Shown: positions 37,876 through 56,809 of the stretch, in pieces
How positions within the stretch are numbered: the stretch's first letter is position 1
Layout: the number at the start of each line of letters is the position of its first letter
From: Siphlonurus alternatus
Taxonomy: Eukaryota; Arthropoda; Insecta; Ephemeroptera; Siphlonuridae
NCBI GenBank assembly: GCA_949825025.1
Contig: OX463778.1
Coordinates: 31,441,969 to 31,505,968, forward strand
DNA length: 64,000 bases
Direction: 5' to 3'
Notes under the pieces: generated by a model
Database searches by the model: none
What the model was told of the DNA's origin: nothing
Seen by the model: the letters and a program-made list of their open reading frames with translations, nothing else
Made by a program: the position numbers and the translations under genes

Positions 37876-39395
37876 CATCTGTCAGTTGTATTGCCTAACA
37901 ATTGAGAAGAGTTCAGAATTATTGTGTACATCATTGACCTTGACCTTGTTCTCCATGCTGTCTACATATTATAATACTTAACAATAATAAAAATGGAGAT
38001 AATTCTGAACTTCTTATTAACCTAAATAGTACATAGGGCAGGGAAATTACCAGTAGCAAGCGGTGAAGTAGGCCAATTTTCAATGTTTGTAATTACACAG
38101 GTAAATAAAGCAGATATATCATATGGTGATACATCGTATATATCAAGATTACCAGACATGCAGTGTGAGCTTTATTTAACTTTTATGTATAAACATTTCA
38201 CAATGCATACTTTTCAGCTCTCTCCAGTAGATGTTACACCAAAAATATAATAATAATATCCGTAATAATTATATTTTCTTATTAAAAGTACAGTACTAAA
38301 AATATAACTATTACAAAAATATTTTGTAAATCTATTATCTAATAAAAAATTGTAAAATATTGTATAAACATATAGAACAATTCAACATATTACTGAAATT
38401 TGTTAAGTTGGACGGATTGGTTCTTTTTGTGCAGTCATTATAAAGTCATTTTAAGCTTCTAACTAAATGCGAAATATGTCCATGGCAGTATAAAAGTCAA
38501 AAGTTCACACATATAATACGCATTCGAGTACATACTTGTGCAACTATTTTGATACATATAATTATACATATTGCATTAATAATTAATAATGCACTCAGAT
38601 CTATTTTATGATAATAACTAAATCAAATGTACAATATTACAGATCTTAGCTTACGTGTAGATTCGACTACGTGCGGCGATCGTCTTTTGCTTTTTATCCC
38701 AGCCAGAATACGATGGCGACTGTCTGGAAAGCTAGACGCCATAGTGTCTACAGGTATTCTAAGATTTGTTAGACTGTAGAATGGACGGAATGTTTTGAGC
38801 ATTCATTAAAAAAATATTTATAGAAAAAAAAAATGTAAATTTTACTATAGAAGTGTGTAGTGAAGATCATAGAGGAATAAACAAATAATGAAACTAATGA
38901 AAACGACACTTAAAACTTTTCTAAAATATTGCTTTAGAGGTGCCATTGAAGTTCACTATAACATACTACAGTATAATATAATTTTTTATATGGAGTTACA
39001 ATTTTGTTTGACAGAAGTCAAACACAAAATTGCACAATTCTTTAAACTGTAGGCAAATAAAATAAAGTAAATAGAGAAGATTATTAGATTACCATTATTG
39101 TAGCAACCTTATTTCAACATTCCTCTTTGGTTTTCACCTACATGGACTAACACAAAGAGTAAGGTGGAATTACATGCATGTTTTTCTAGCAACTGGTGAC
39201 ATTTTAGACACATTTGGTGGTTAAAAGTTTCTTGCCTCAGAATTTAAAATAGTATTGATGCCATTTGATGAGTATTAATCACCAATTAATGGGTCTTTAC
39301 AGCAAGACACCTAAACTTGTCACGCATAATTGCTGAAAGACAAAACAAAAAAACATGTAAGTACACCTAAACATAGACAACTGGCGGTAAAATGT
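37876..39395. other. Intergenic DNA downstream of the Ly6 gene
   Basis: This holds the 3' UTR of the minus-strand Ly6-domain gene, but I cannot place its end. No other gene or clear repeat is visible. Confidence 0.4.
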
Positions 39396-41018
39396 TTATG
39401 GCGCTCGGAGGTGTAGAATTGTTGTGAGCAGCACCCCCAAGGCTGCCACATTAAAGGAGCCAGCCTTGAGGGCAGGGGAAGTATTGCAGCCATCCTTGCT
39501 GTTGCACGTACAATACTCCATGAAGATGTTGTACGTGCCAGTACGCATGAGGCAGTAGCGCTCGTCACCTCCAATGCCAGGCTCCCCCAAGTATGCACAG
39601 CTACGGAAGTACCGCCACTTACCGTTTACTATGCAAAGAGATTCAATAGTTAGAACTGTAGATGAATTCAAAATGATTTTTAGTAAATTGTTTAAATTTA
39701 TCAATATTTTACATAACTTCAAAGAATACTTTTGAACTACAGGACATTTATAAAAAAAAAATTTCTCTTCTCCCTCCCATATTACTGTATTCTTTATCCC
39801 AATAAACTAATATTATTATAATGTTTTTTACTTTATTTTAAGACATGCACCATACAGCCTGTATCAGCAATAAATTTAATTGCAGTTTTTACACTTTGCT
39901 GCAATGTTGATGCTGCGAGTCTGAGGAATGCAAGAATGAAGGGGAAAAGGAGGTGGGAGGAGACTTTTTCTACATTCTATAGCAAACCTTTAAAAAAAAA
40001 GTGTAATCATACAAAAACCGGGGTTCATCTGAATTAGCTTATTGTTTTCATTTTTGCGTTTTTTGCTCAGCAGAAGTTAGTTTATCTGTGCAATATCATA
40101 TTCAATATTACCGGTACACAAAATATTCATACACGGCAGTGTCGGCCAGTGAGGTACATACATCTTTACAAACTCCCTACCAATATAAGGTCTGTTCGTA
40201 AATAGACAATAAGAAATAATTGATTATTATCGATGAACCTTCTGTATATGAAACATAAGGATCATTAAAGTCATTACATAGATCTGAAGTCCATCATTAT
40301 AATCACACCCCAAGTTAAATGTGAACCGCATGCAGTATGAATTGTATGAACTTATAGACCCTAGACAGAGAAATCAGAGGACTTTATTTACGCATAATCA
40401 GTTCTGGAGTGGGTGCAGGCATGTACAAAATGTGTCAATTGCTCGAAAATATCAATCAATCAATTCATAGAGTTCTAGAATTCCTTTCCAGGACGCTACG
40501 ATCAATTCTAGAGTAATAATTTCTTCACGTCACTTCAGGTCCTGCAGACATTTTACAATTTTTACATTTAAATATTCAGTTTTATTTACCTTTTTGTCTA
40601 ATTTTGCGGCAGAGATTAGGTCGTATTCCAGGTAAATGCTTCAAATCAGGCTCTTGCCTACAGTCTGTTATAGGCACCGTTGAGTTGTCGAAAGGATCGG
40701 CACATTTTGGGTCAGAATCCGATCGGCACACCCAACATTTGATGCTGGTTCCTAGAACATTAGAGCAGTTTTAGAGGCCAAAAATATATTTGAAAGTAAT
40801 AATTACAACCTTATAACCTAATTGTTATTAAATTTGTCTTTATTTGCATGCAGGTGACGTGATGTGGAATTTGGACACCTGTTTCCCCAAGGCGAATAGG
40901 AATGCGAGGACATGCCGGCATTATAATGCCCTCGTATTTTATTTTTCTTACCTTCTTGTACACTGAGCACCAGAATCACCAACACAAAAATTATTCCTTG
41001 TACTGAATATGAAGCCAT
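39396..41018 (-). CDS. Ly6/uPAR-domain protein, secreted and probably GPI-anchored (3 exons, 153 aa)
   Basis: Coding exons on the minus strand: 41018-40952, 40751-40590, 39628-39396. All GT-AG, frame kept. The N-terminus MASYSVQGIIFVLVILVLSV is a signal peptide. The mature part has ten cysteines in a three-finger pattern: CWVC, KCADPF, TDCRQ, NLCRK, RSCAYLGEPG, RYCLM, EYCTCNSKDGCN. After the CN motif, a short linker leads to a hydrophobic tail (FNVAALGVLLTTILHL), as expected of a GPI-attachment signal. Insect relatives such as Quiver, Boudin and Crooked work in ion-channel modulation or septate-junction assembly. The WRYFRSCAYLGEPG and GTYNIFMEYCTCNSKDGCN blocks look like one conserved arthropod member, but I cannot name the orthologue. 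An N-glycosylation site NST is present. Confidence 0.92.
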
Positions 41019-41111
41019 AATTTTAAAATATCAAGAACTCTACGAAATACAGTAAAATTCTACTATTATTTTCTGGATGATTGGGGTGATGCAGTTTCAA
41101 AACAACTAGGA

Positions 41112-41123
41112 GGTCACGTGACC
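41112..41123. promoter_or_regulatory. Palindromic E-box upstream of the Ly6-domain gene
   Basis: GGTCACGTGACC is a perfect 12-bp palindrome with a CACGTG core, 94 bases upstream of the Ly6 start codon. It sits in a short GC-rich patch. bHLH-type factors bind CACGTG; the functional role here is inference. Confidence 0.45.
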
Positions 41124-41739
41124 AAGCCAGCTGGCCGCGCCCAATAAAAAAGACTCGCTCTCAATCGCTCTCAATCTTCATTTGTTGAAAGCGGCATATT
41201 CAAAAATTTATCTATATACGCAGGGCCGTCTCTCCTACAAAGTTCTGTCTCTCCTAGAGACCCTAGCTCTCTTCGTCTCTCCAGGATATACCTGCAGAGA
41301 CCCTCTAGCTATAGATAAGACCTCCATGCACTGCCCACTCCATCAAGGATTAAGGCCTGCACACTGCGAAGCGCGCGCGCGCGCGAAGAAAAATAATAGT
41401 CCACCTCAATCATTTGATATAGAGAGAGCATATATTTTTTATCATTGTAAAATTCAAATTAAATCCAAGAGAAATAATTTTTTCTTGATATATTTTTACA
41501 CCCCAGGCATAATTTCAAAACCCCACATCTTGCCGTGTGTAAAGTTTCAAAATTTTATATATAGGATCATTATTCCTTCGATCCATAAAAATTTCGGAGT
41601 CAATTTAAAGTATATAATATATATATATATATATAACTCGATCAATGTAAAATTGAAAATCTAGGATTGCTAAGCTATTTCAAAAAACAATCGATCGAGA
41701 TCGATATTATAGTGCGCAGGCTTTGATGAAGTGGGCACT

Positions 41740-42110
41740 GCTCCATGCCATATATAATGGCCAGGAATTTGAAATTTAACAGAGTTGCGCTGTAAGTTGC
41801 TGTAACTCTGAGAGTGGCGGCGCTGCTAGCGCAGCACTCGCAGCAGCATGGCTGAGCATGGCCTAGTTCTTGCTGGCTTAAGTCACGAGCGCAGCCAGCA
41901 AAAGAACCGGACTCGGGCTGTGCCCAGCCGTATATACTGTGCGCTTAATTAGCAGCACTGCATGTCACTCTCACAGTAACAGCTAGCTCAACTCTGATCA
42001 AATTCCTGGCTATATATAAGACACGGAGGTCTCTATAGGCCGGGTCTCTGATACCTAATCAAATTATTATTCAGAGACCCTACAGAGACCTCCGTGTCTT
42101 ATGTGTCACG
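41740..42110. repeat. Pal-C palindromic element, copy 2
   Basis: Contains CTCTGAGAGTGGCGGCGCTG, GCAGCACTCGCAGCAGCATG and CAACTCTGATCAAATTCCTGG. The end block CAGAGACCCTACAGAGACCT matches the first Pal-C copy at about 17150-17480. Fragments of the GAGACCCT block also occur at about 41260-41330. Confidence 0.65.
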
Positions 42111-42119
42111 CCACTATCA

Positions 42120-42260
42120 TTGCAACCAATCATCATGGTTTCATTATTAATGACGTCATCCGAGCTAGCCAATCGCTGATCACAAAATCGCCGATTGGCT
42201 ATCTCGGATGACGTCACTGATGATGATCGGAAACCAACGGTGATTGGTCGGTAGTAGTTT
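42120..42260. repeat. Short palindrome with two TGACGTCA sites
   Basis: ATGACGTCATCCGAGCTAGC and the mirrored GGCTATCTCGGATGACGTCA form a stem around AATCGCTGATCACAAAATCG. TGACGTCA is at 42151-42158 and 42209-42216. Confidence 0.7.
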
Positions 42261-45200
42261 GGCCACTCAGAATTCCGGTGGAACTTAATTCAAGGTTCTT
42301 CAAATTCTTATCCATAAGGCACGGAGGACTCTGTATTGACTCTAATTATCGTTATTATTTTTTCTAGAATCCCTTGATCAAATTATAGCTGCATGATGTC
42401 GTGGCGCTGATATTATTTCTTTTGTGTGTGTACACTGTATTGTTTATTGACTTAATTGTCCTCTATAAACCTAATTTATTTCATTTATTTATTTTATTCA
42501 CAGTAAATATCAGTTGATACATTAATTGCACAAATGTTATTGTATATTATGATATTTTGAGTGTAGGAGAAATGGAGTTAATAAATAGAATTTTAATTTC
42601 TTTCTACTCTAATTATATATTATGCAAAATTAATAAATAAATTGGTTTCAGCTTCAAAGATCTAGGATTCAGTGGTATATTTAATTAAATTCTTAAACCC
42701 AACTTCTCCTTTATTCTTATAATATATATTATATTTTGTTACATTGTAATAAATAAAATAATTTTAAATTAAACTTCCATGAAATTTTCGACCTGTTAAA
42801 AAAAAAAAAAAAAACTTATAATTTAAAAAAAAAAAAAAAAACTTATAATTATGTATTTTATAAAAATTTTCAATGAAAGCATTGTATTTAATTTATTGAA
42901 ATTTTGAAAGAAAAAGTTCATATAGTAAAATATACATGTATATTATTATTGAGGCTGCTAAGGTATCCAGCTCACTAATAAATAAGATGGAAAAACACCG
43001 ATTTCAATTCACATAAAACAAAGATAAATTATATGCTGTTAAAATTTTATTTTTAGTATGAACGAACACTTTCAAAGAAGCATAGATGATTATGAGACAT
43101 ATATGAATGAATAAATGAAACAGATGAGCTCCATCGTAATTTATTTTGAGCAAAAATGCTTCAATTTTTTTTTCTCAAGTTTGCCCAGCTAATGAGCTTT
43201 TTTTTATTCTGTGAAGGCAACAAATACTGACTGGGAGAGGACACAGTACGAATTAAGGGAATATAATTAATACCCAATAATAATAAAAAAAATCTTATTC
43301 ATTCTATATAAAAGAAAACTCATCACAAAGATGAGTATCAGAGCATTTAAAAAGAAGAAGATTTACTGCATATAATGTCAGCAAGTTATTTAAATGCAAA
43401 TAAAAATATCTGTTTAAAAAAAGAACCACCATTCCTATAATTTGTGGTAAACTCGTTGCAATCAACTCTTGGTTAGCTAAACAAAATACAATATATAGCA
43501 ATCCAAGAGTTGTTAAAAACACTCACACAAAGAAGAAAATACAATTATAGTTTGCTTAGCAAAACAATGAAATCGATCAATTTGATTTAAAACAAACTTC
43601 AATTGATTTCTTTTAACAAACAATTTTCTTTCTGGCACGATTGTCACCTTTACAGGATCAGGAAAAAATTGTTTCTCTGAGAAACTTTCAACCAGACAAT
43701 AAAGTTACACCATGGATTGTATCTAAACATTTTTTTTCTTTGTATTTAGTTACGTCTCACTCATATCACTGAACTAGAAACTATTTATAATGGAGTCATC
43801 AGTCTTGACTTTTAGAACTCCTTTTCTAAAATCTGTCCGTCACACTGAAAAAGACAACTGCATAATATGTATATATATGCACGGCAGCGGCAACAGTAAT
43901 GGAATATATATATATAGTAGGAGCATTTTGTTGGATCAAGTTGAGTAAGGTAGCATAAAATTGCATACGGCAAGTAGGTTTTATTATTTTTATTATTATT
44001 ATAGACCTATTAAATTGTTGTAGACCTTACTATAAGGGTCTGCGCCTGAGCATCAAAATGATCAATGTAGTTTTTGTAATATCTTATTGCCTTATTTACA
44101 TGTATAAAGCCTAATATATAAGTAGCAGCATCTATATAAAGTGGTAAATTTAACAAAATAGTGAAAGAAAAGAGAGAGAGAGAAGAAATAAAATCTGGTT
44201 CCACTCATAAAATATTTAATTAATAATAACAGTGTGTTTTCATTTTATGACCTTTGCTAGATATATTTTATATTAAATTATAATATATTGTAAATCCATA
44301 TAATATTAATTTATTAATAATACAAAAATTAAATTTTTCCTCCACAAAATTTTTAAGTCAATTAAATAAAACCACAATCTGATGTAGTGTTTTTTTTTTT
44401 TTTTTTTTTTTGTTTTTTTTTTTTTTTTGCTTTCTTGACAGTATTATTGCACCTTCACACGAGGGTTTTTATTGTTTTACATCTGAGCAGAGTAAGAAAC
44501 AAATATTCATTCACGATTTGTGACGCACCACTTCCTTCTGATCAGTCAAACTGTAAACAAAGACCTCAAATAGGTATATGATCAAAAACTTGAATAGCTT
44601 CTATATGGTATAGACTCTATGTATGAATGATTGGAGAAATAATTAAATCAATTAAATTATGACCACCACTTTAACAGCTGTCAAATATAATTAATTATAC
44701 CATAAATTTTACATCCTATTATAACATTATTTTTTACATTTTCTTTTGAATTTTCCGTAAGACTTACAAATCTACTTTGCACAGTACACTAAGAGAGATA
44801 TTATTATATAATATTATATATACTTATTCACAGAAAAAAATAATAATAGAGGAACAAAACAATTTAAACATTATGTACAAGGAACGGATTTTTTTTTTTT
44901 TTTTTTTTTTTTTATATGAGTGCATGTTGGTTGGTTGCCATTTGTTATTGTTGTTATCTTCAATATTAATATTGGGTCTTCATTTAATTATTATTAATTG
45001 CTTAGCTATTGCAACAAGTGCTACATCATTAAATATTTTTTTTTATCAGGAAAGACAGAAAATAAATTTTCTTTTAATTTTTTACAACATCAACACTTCA
45101 CTTTAATAATTTATTTTATTTTTTATTTATTAATTGCAGCAAACCACACCTACTAAAATTCTGTTATTAACAGATTTTTCTCATTTATATGAGAATAAGT

Positions 45201-45607
45201 TTATATATTTTTTTAAAATTAACATTGCACATTATCAAAGTTGTCACTGCATCCACCCTTTGGATCACAGACAAAAAATAAAATATTACAAAAAAACTAT
45301 CAAGCTGTTTATGTCTATGTATAATATATATTTTTTTTGTATTTTTCTTCATTAATTTTTGTGTTTTAATGCTTGAATTGTTTTCTTCATCCTTCAGCAA
45401 TCTAGCGAGTGAGTACGTAATAATTGGACCACTCGCTTTGCTTGCTGAGCAGTTGGAACCAACAGGACGGAGGTGGAGTGGGGGAGGAAGAGGTGACTCA
45501 TCGTCTTGCCGTAGTCTCTTGCCATGACAGAGAGAGAGAGAGAGAGAGAATGAATGAATGAGAGAGAGCTAGGCGGGGGACTTGGGTGCCTCTCGTTCCC
45601 GGCAGCT
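42261..45607. other. AT-rich DNA including the JNK 3' UTR
   Basis: No exon found. It contains poly-A and poly-T runs (about 42799-42841, 44389-44428, 44889-44913) and a GA-rich microsatellite at about 45530-45570 just beyond the JNK stop codon on its strand. TTTATT motifs near 45105-45130 could be minus-strand AATAAA signals for JNK. Confidence 0.45.
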
Positions 45608-52516
<6,909 letters not shown>

Positions 52517-53100
52517 AAAGTGGTGCACTACAAAAATGAAACTGAAATTTTTAAATTAGTTTTTTTTTTTAATAGTTTGAATGGTCCCCAATATAATACT
52601 GAAAGTAAAAAGAATCTGTTTTATACAAGTTTTATAGAAAAAAATTCCAAAGCCAGAGTGAACCTGTCGTTTAGCATGGGGCCTTACCTGAAAAGGACCC
52701 TCGAATATCTAAAAAAAAATACTGCGTTAGGTGGTGCAATTTATATATATATATTATATATATACACACACAAATGTTCCATGATTCGAGCTTTAACCAT
52801 TTTCTCATTAAAAAATCTTGAAAATCTTCCCTGCTAATTCTCATAAGAGATTTTCTTTATTTTTAACGGGAAAACGCGTTAGGAATCAAAATTATTTTAA
52901 ACTTTTTTTTGGTTAAAACTCGAGCCAGAGAACATCAATATAGTTTTTATTTATTATTATTGTTATTTTTTTCATACAAAATAACGCAGTATTTTTTCAA
53001 AATATTTGAGGGTCTCTTTTAGGTAAGGTTAATTTACCATGTTAATTTTAGAAAATATTTACTCAAAAATGTTAATTTCATTTTTGTAGTGCGCACTTTA
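52517..53100. mobile_element. Inverted-repeat element upstream of JNK
   Basis: Ends AAAGTGGTGCACTACAAAAA and TTTTTGTAGTGCGCACTTTA with further pairing inside (AGGACCCTCGAATAT and its partner, AATACTGCGTTA with TAACGCAGTATT). About 584 bases, non-coding. The flanks are ATAA and TTAA-like, so it may be a decayed TTAA element. Confidence 0.7.
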
Positions 53101-53827
53101 ATTTAACAAGCCACAGGTTGATGCAGGCCATAACAAATCATGCCAGTTATAAATTTTATCAGCTGTATTCTACGAGAAAATAAATGCACATGAATGTGCC
53201 ATGATTACGTGTTCCTTGAAATTTACTACCTCAAAATTAAGAATAAAAGAATCTTTGCTGACGAGTGATATGTAATTATCATCAGGAAAGATTCTCTTTC
53301 TCCTAATTACTAATTATTCAGGCAAATATTGATATTGTAATTATATGTTATTATGTAATAATTTTAAAAAGCAGTTCTGCAGTAAAATAACATTACCAAT
53401 TTTTTGTGTTATTAATTAATTGTTATAATTATTATATGATAGTTATAAAATGATTTATTTGTTAATGATTATAATAGTTTATAGTTTTTAGTGATTTTAT
53501 AGTTTAGTTACCTGTAGGGGCGATTTAAATCATATATAGTTTTTTTTTACGAAGTATCACCACAATGATCATGCAGCTTCCAACATTAATTGGTTATTCA
53601 GCATATATGCAGGTTGGTTGGTTATGCAGGGTCCATTTAAAAATAATCTGATGAGTACAGCTTTAATTAATTTAGTAATTATTACCATTTAAATTACTAC
53701 AGTACTAAAACTATTTATCTCTTTTAAATGCCATTTGTTGTTTAAAAAAACAACGAAGAGCTTAATTTACGCTGATTATGTACTACGTTGTCCAAAAATG
53801 GTTTGGAATGTTAGTTTTGTCAGGTTC
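53101..53827. other. Intergenic DNA
   Basis: AT-rich; no exon or bounded repeat recognised. Confidence 0.4.
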
Positions 53828-54218
53828 AATAGACAATAATGGTTGCATTTTTTTATTTCATAATTAGAAAATATACCTAAAATTATGCTTTTCTGAATTT
53901 TTTCGGATTTTTTGGAGTGCGGGAACTAATTTTAAAAAAATATTTAAAATACCTGAATTTGGGTGGTACACCTGATGGGACAACCGTGACGTCATTTGTC
54001 GTGCTGTGATTGGCTGTTGATGATGTCACGGCTGCTGTGATTGGCTGTCGATGACGTCACGGTTGTCCTATCAGGTGTACCACCCAAATTCAGACATTTT
54101 AAATATTTTTTTAAAATTAGTTCCCGCACTCCAAAAAATCTGAAAAAATTCAGAAAAGCTTAATTTAATGTATATTTTCTAATTATGAAATAAAAAATTG
54201 CAACCATTATTGTCTATT
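53828..54218. mobile_element. Pal-E palindromic MITE, intact copy 2
   Basis: Ends AATAGACAATAATGGTTGC and GCAACCATTATTGTCTATT. The stem carries GGGTGGTACACCTGATGGG and CCTATCAGGTGTACCACCC. TGACGTCA is at 53987-53994 and 54052-54059, with ATTGGCTG repeats in the loop. It provides the reference for the interrupted copy in JNK intron 2. Confidence 0.88.
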
Positions 54219-54929
54219 ACACTTTATAATCTTTTCATAGAAATCAATTTTCTGAAACTGATAAAATATCAAAAATTCTGCCAAGAAATCCCTGCATCTT
54301 TATATGCGCTTAAAAATGAATATAACACATTTCATCACTTTTTAGTTTAATATCAGAGAAGTCAATCGTTGTGGTCGAAGAGAAAAAAAAAAGTAGCTAT
54401 TTATTTAATTTATTTAGTTTTCTGTTTGCTATGTTGACTATAAAAAAATCTCTATAACGATTACATGATCATATTCCATCAATGAAATATAAGACAGGAA
54501 ATAAGAGAGAGAAATGAAACAATAATAATTTTTTGAGAGAAAAACATGTAAACATAGAGAAAATAAAAACGAAACAGTCAAAACACTCAAATCAAATCAG
54601 AGGAAAATTGAAAGTGGAAAACATTCGGTTCTATTTTAAAGATCTGAATATATAATATAGTGGAAGAAAAAATGTGAGAATAAGCATGCTTATTATTTTT
54701 CTATCTCTTGAGATTATTTTTTATTACAACGTTCAAATAAGTAACTTGAGATTTGGTTTTGTATCTCTTCATATATACCGTCTGACAGGTTTGACTGTTG
54801 AGAAATATACCTCATGTATTTGATAGCGGGAAAAGGCGTAATGCTGTTTGAATCTCAAACGCAGAGTAAAAGGATTTGTGTGATATTATTCAACAAATTC
54901 TCCACCTTGCATTATACTGATAGTGATAT

Positions 54930-55090
54930 TGAGTGCGATTCACGAAGCAGTTAACCAGGTTTGTAACCACGTTTAGCTTAACCACGTTTATTAACTAGGT
55001 GGTTTAACACGTAAAACAGGTATAGTTAAACGTGGCTAAGCTAAACGTGGCTAGAAACTTGGCTAACTGCTTTGTGAATCGCGCCCTATA
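54930..55090. repeat. Small palindromic MITE with GCGATTCACGAA ends
   Basis: GTGCGATTCACGAAGCAGTT and AACTGCTTTGTGAATCGCGC form the ends. The inside repeats TTAACCACGTTTA and TAAACGTGGCTAAG. A related half element starts GGCGCGATTCACGAACG at about 58529. Confidence 0.75.
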
Positions 55091-56809
55091 ATTCTAACAT
55101 AATAACATGTTCATGACTGTGGAAAATATAAACTTTTGTTAGTTAATTATGGTGAAAATCAAGTATACCAAATCTTACGAATTATGAAAATGATGTGCTT
55201 GTATTACATATTGTAGTATTATTTTACTATTATACGGCTAATTTAATAATAATTAACAATTTTATAAAAACTTGTGTGGGATTTAACTATTTGATATCGC
55301 AGGCAGAAATTTGAACTTTATTAGTTCCAAAAAATCTAACAATTTACACTCGGAACGAAACAATAAATAAAAAATATCCTATGAAATTATGGTTTCACAA
55401 TACCAAAAAAAGAAAAAAGAAAAAGGGGGGGAGGGCATTTTTATAAATTTTATTCAACATTTACGAATACCTTGTCAAACGTCGATACCGATTTATTCCA
55501 TTATACTAATAAAAGAAGTCTTTCACATGGCATATAATGTCTGTTAAAGCGTATAGTATCGTCATAAATTGTCATAATATTCCGTGGAGACAAAGACAAT
55601 GAAGCACATTGCGTCTTCACGGCTGCTGACTGATAACATTGAAATGTATTCTGCTACCTTTTCACTAATGACGACTGAAACTTTCTGCGAGATATTCTTT
55701 TTTTTTCTCTTTTATTTCCATCTCACGTATTTTTACACACAAAAAAGTCACTATCTAGACAGTTACTACATTCAGAATACGAAAAAAATATGAAAAAACG
55801 CGAGACATGTATATAAAAATACGATGTTTTTCTCCTTCGTTTTTCCTCCTTAATACTGAAACTTTAAGACGTATTTTTTTTTAAATGTGTACAAAAGTAA
55901 ATCCGTCACCAAGGGACTTAAGTATAAGAAAAACGTTCTTTATACAAATATAACAGTACATACATTTTTATTATTTATGTAATGCTTATGACTTGCAAGT
56001 TTCTTTTTAATCAATTTGAGATTAGACATGGCGTCAGTTTGTTTTGTTGAAGTTAGTATAGCTGCTATGTAGGGGATGCATGGAGTAACGGCTTATGTAA
56101 CACAGGGGAGGTTTGAATAGCGCATCACAGGGCGTGGGAGGTTGAACAAAAAATAAAGAATTCTCTTTACTCTGTCAATGTGATGGAATACAGAAGGGAG
56201 AGATATAAATATATAATATAAAAAAGTAATATACATTTAATATTTTAGTATAAAAGAGAATACTAGGAAATTTAATACAAACTTTGAAAATATTATTTTT
56301 ATATATATATATAAAATATCAGCATTTGATAAAAATATTTTGTAGCCTGGTATTTTTTTTTATATAAATAACAATGGTGGGAAGTCGCATGTCTCCTGAA
56401 ATATCCAATCTGATGTAATATAAAGCGGTAGCATGAGGAAGCAAGAGCACGAAACAGAGGTGAGCAGATCTTCAAATCACTTGCGACAAAGTGTAAAATA
56501 TATCGATCACGTCACGACTTAACAGAAAACAAAATAAACTTGTTTATGAAAAGTAAAACTATCAGTAAGAGATGAATGCTTTTTGTCTTGAACTTGTGAT
56601 AGTGCCCAAAAGTCTCGTTTGTTCGAGGATCATGCAGTACAATCGCGGCAGCTTACAAAAGTTTTTCTATACAGAGATTTTGGCAAAATAATGATATTTT
56701 CCAGATACTTTAGTTAAAACACTCTTCTTTTTTTAAAGCATCAATAAAAGCAGTTTTAAGCCAACTTTTAACTTTATATATACTGTATATATATTTATTA
56801 TATATATAT
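55091..56809. other. Intergenic DNA, nothing recognised
   Basis: AT-rich with short A and T runs. No exon with splice signals, RNA gene or repeat boundary that I can support. Confidence 0.45.
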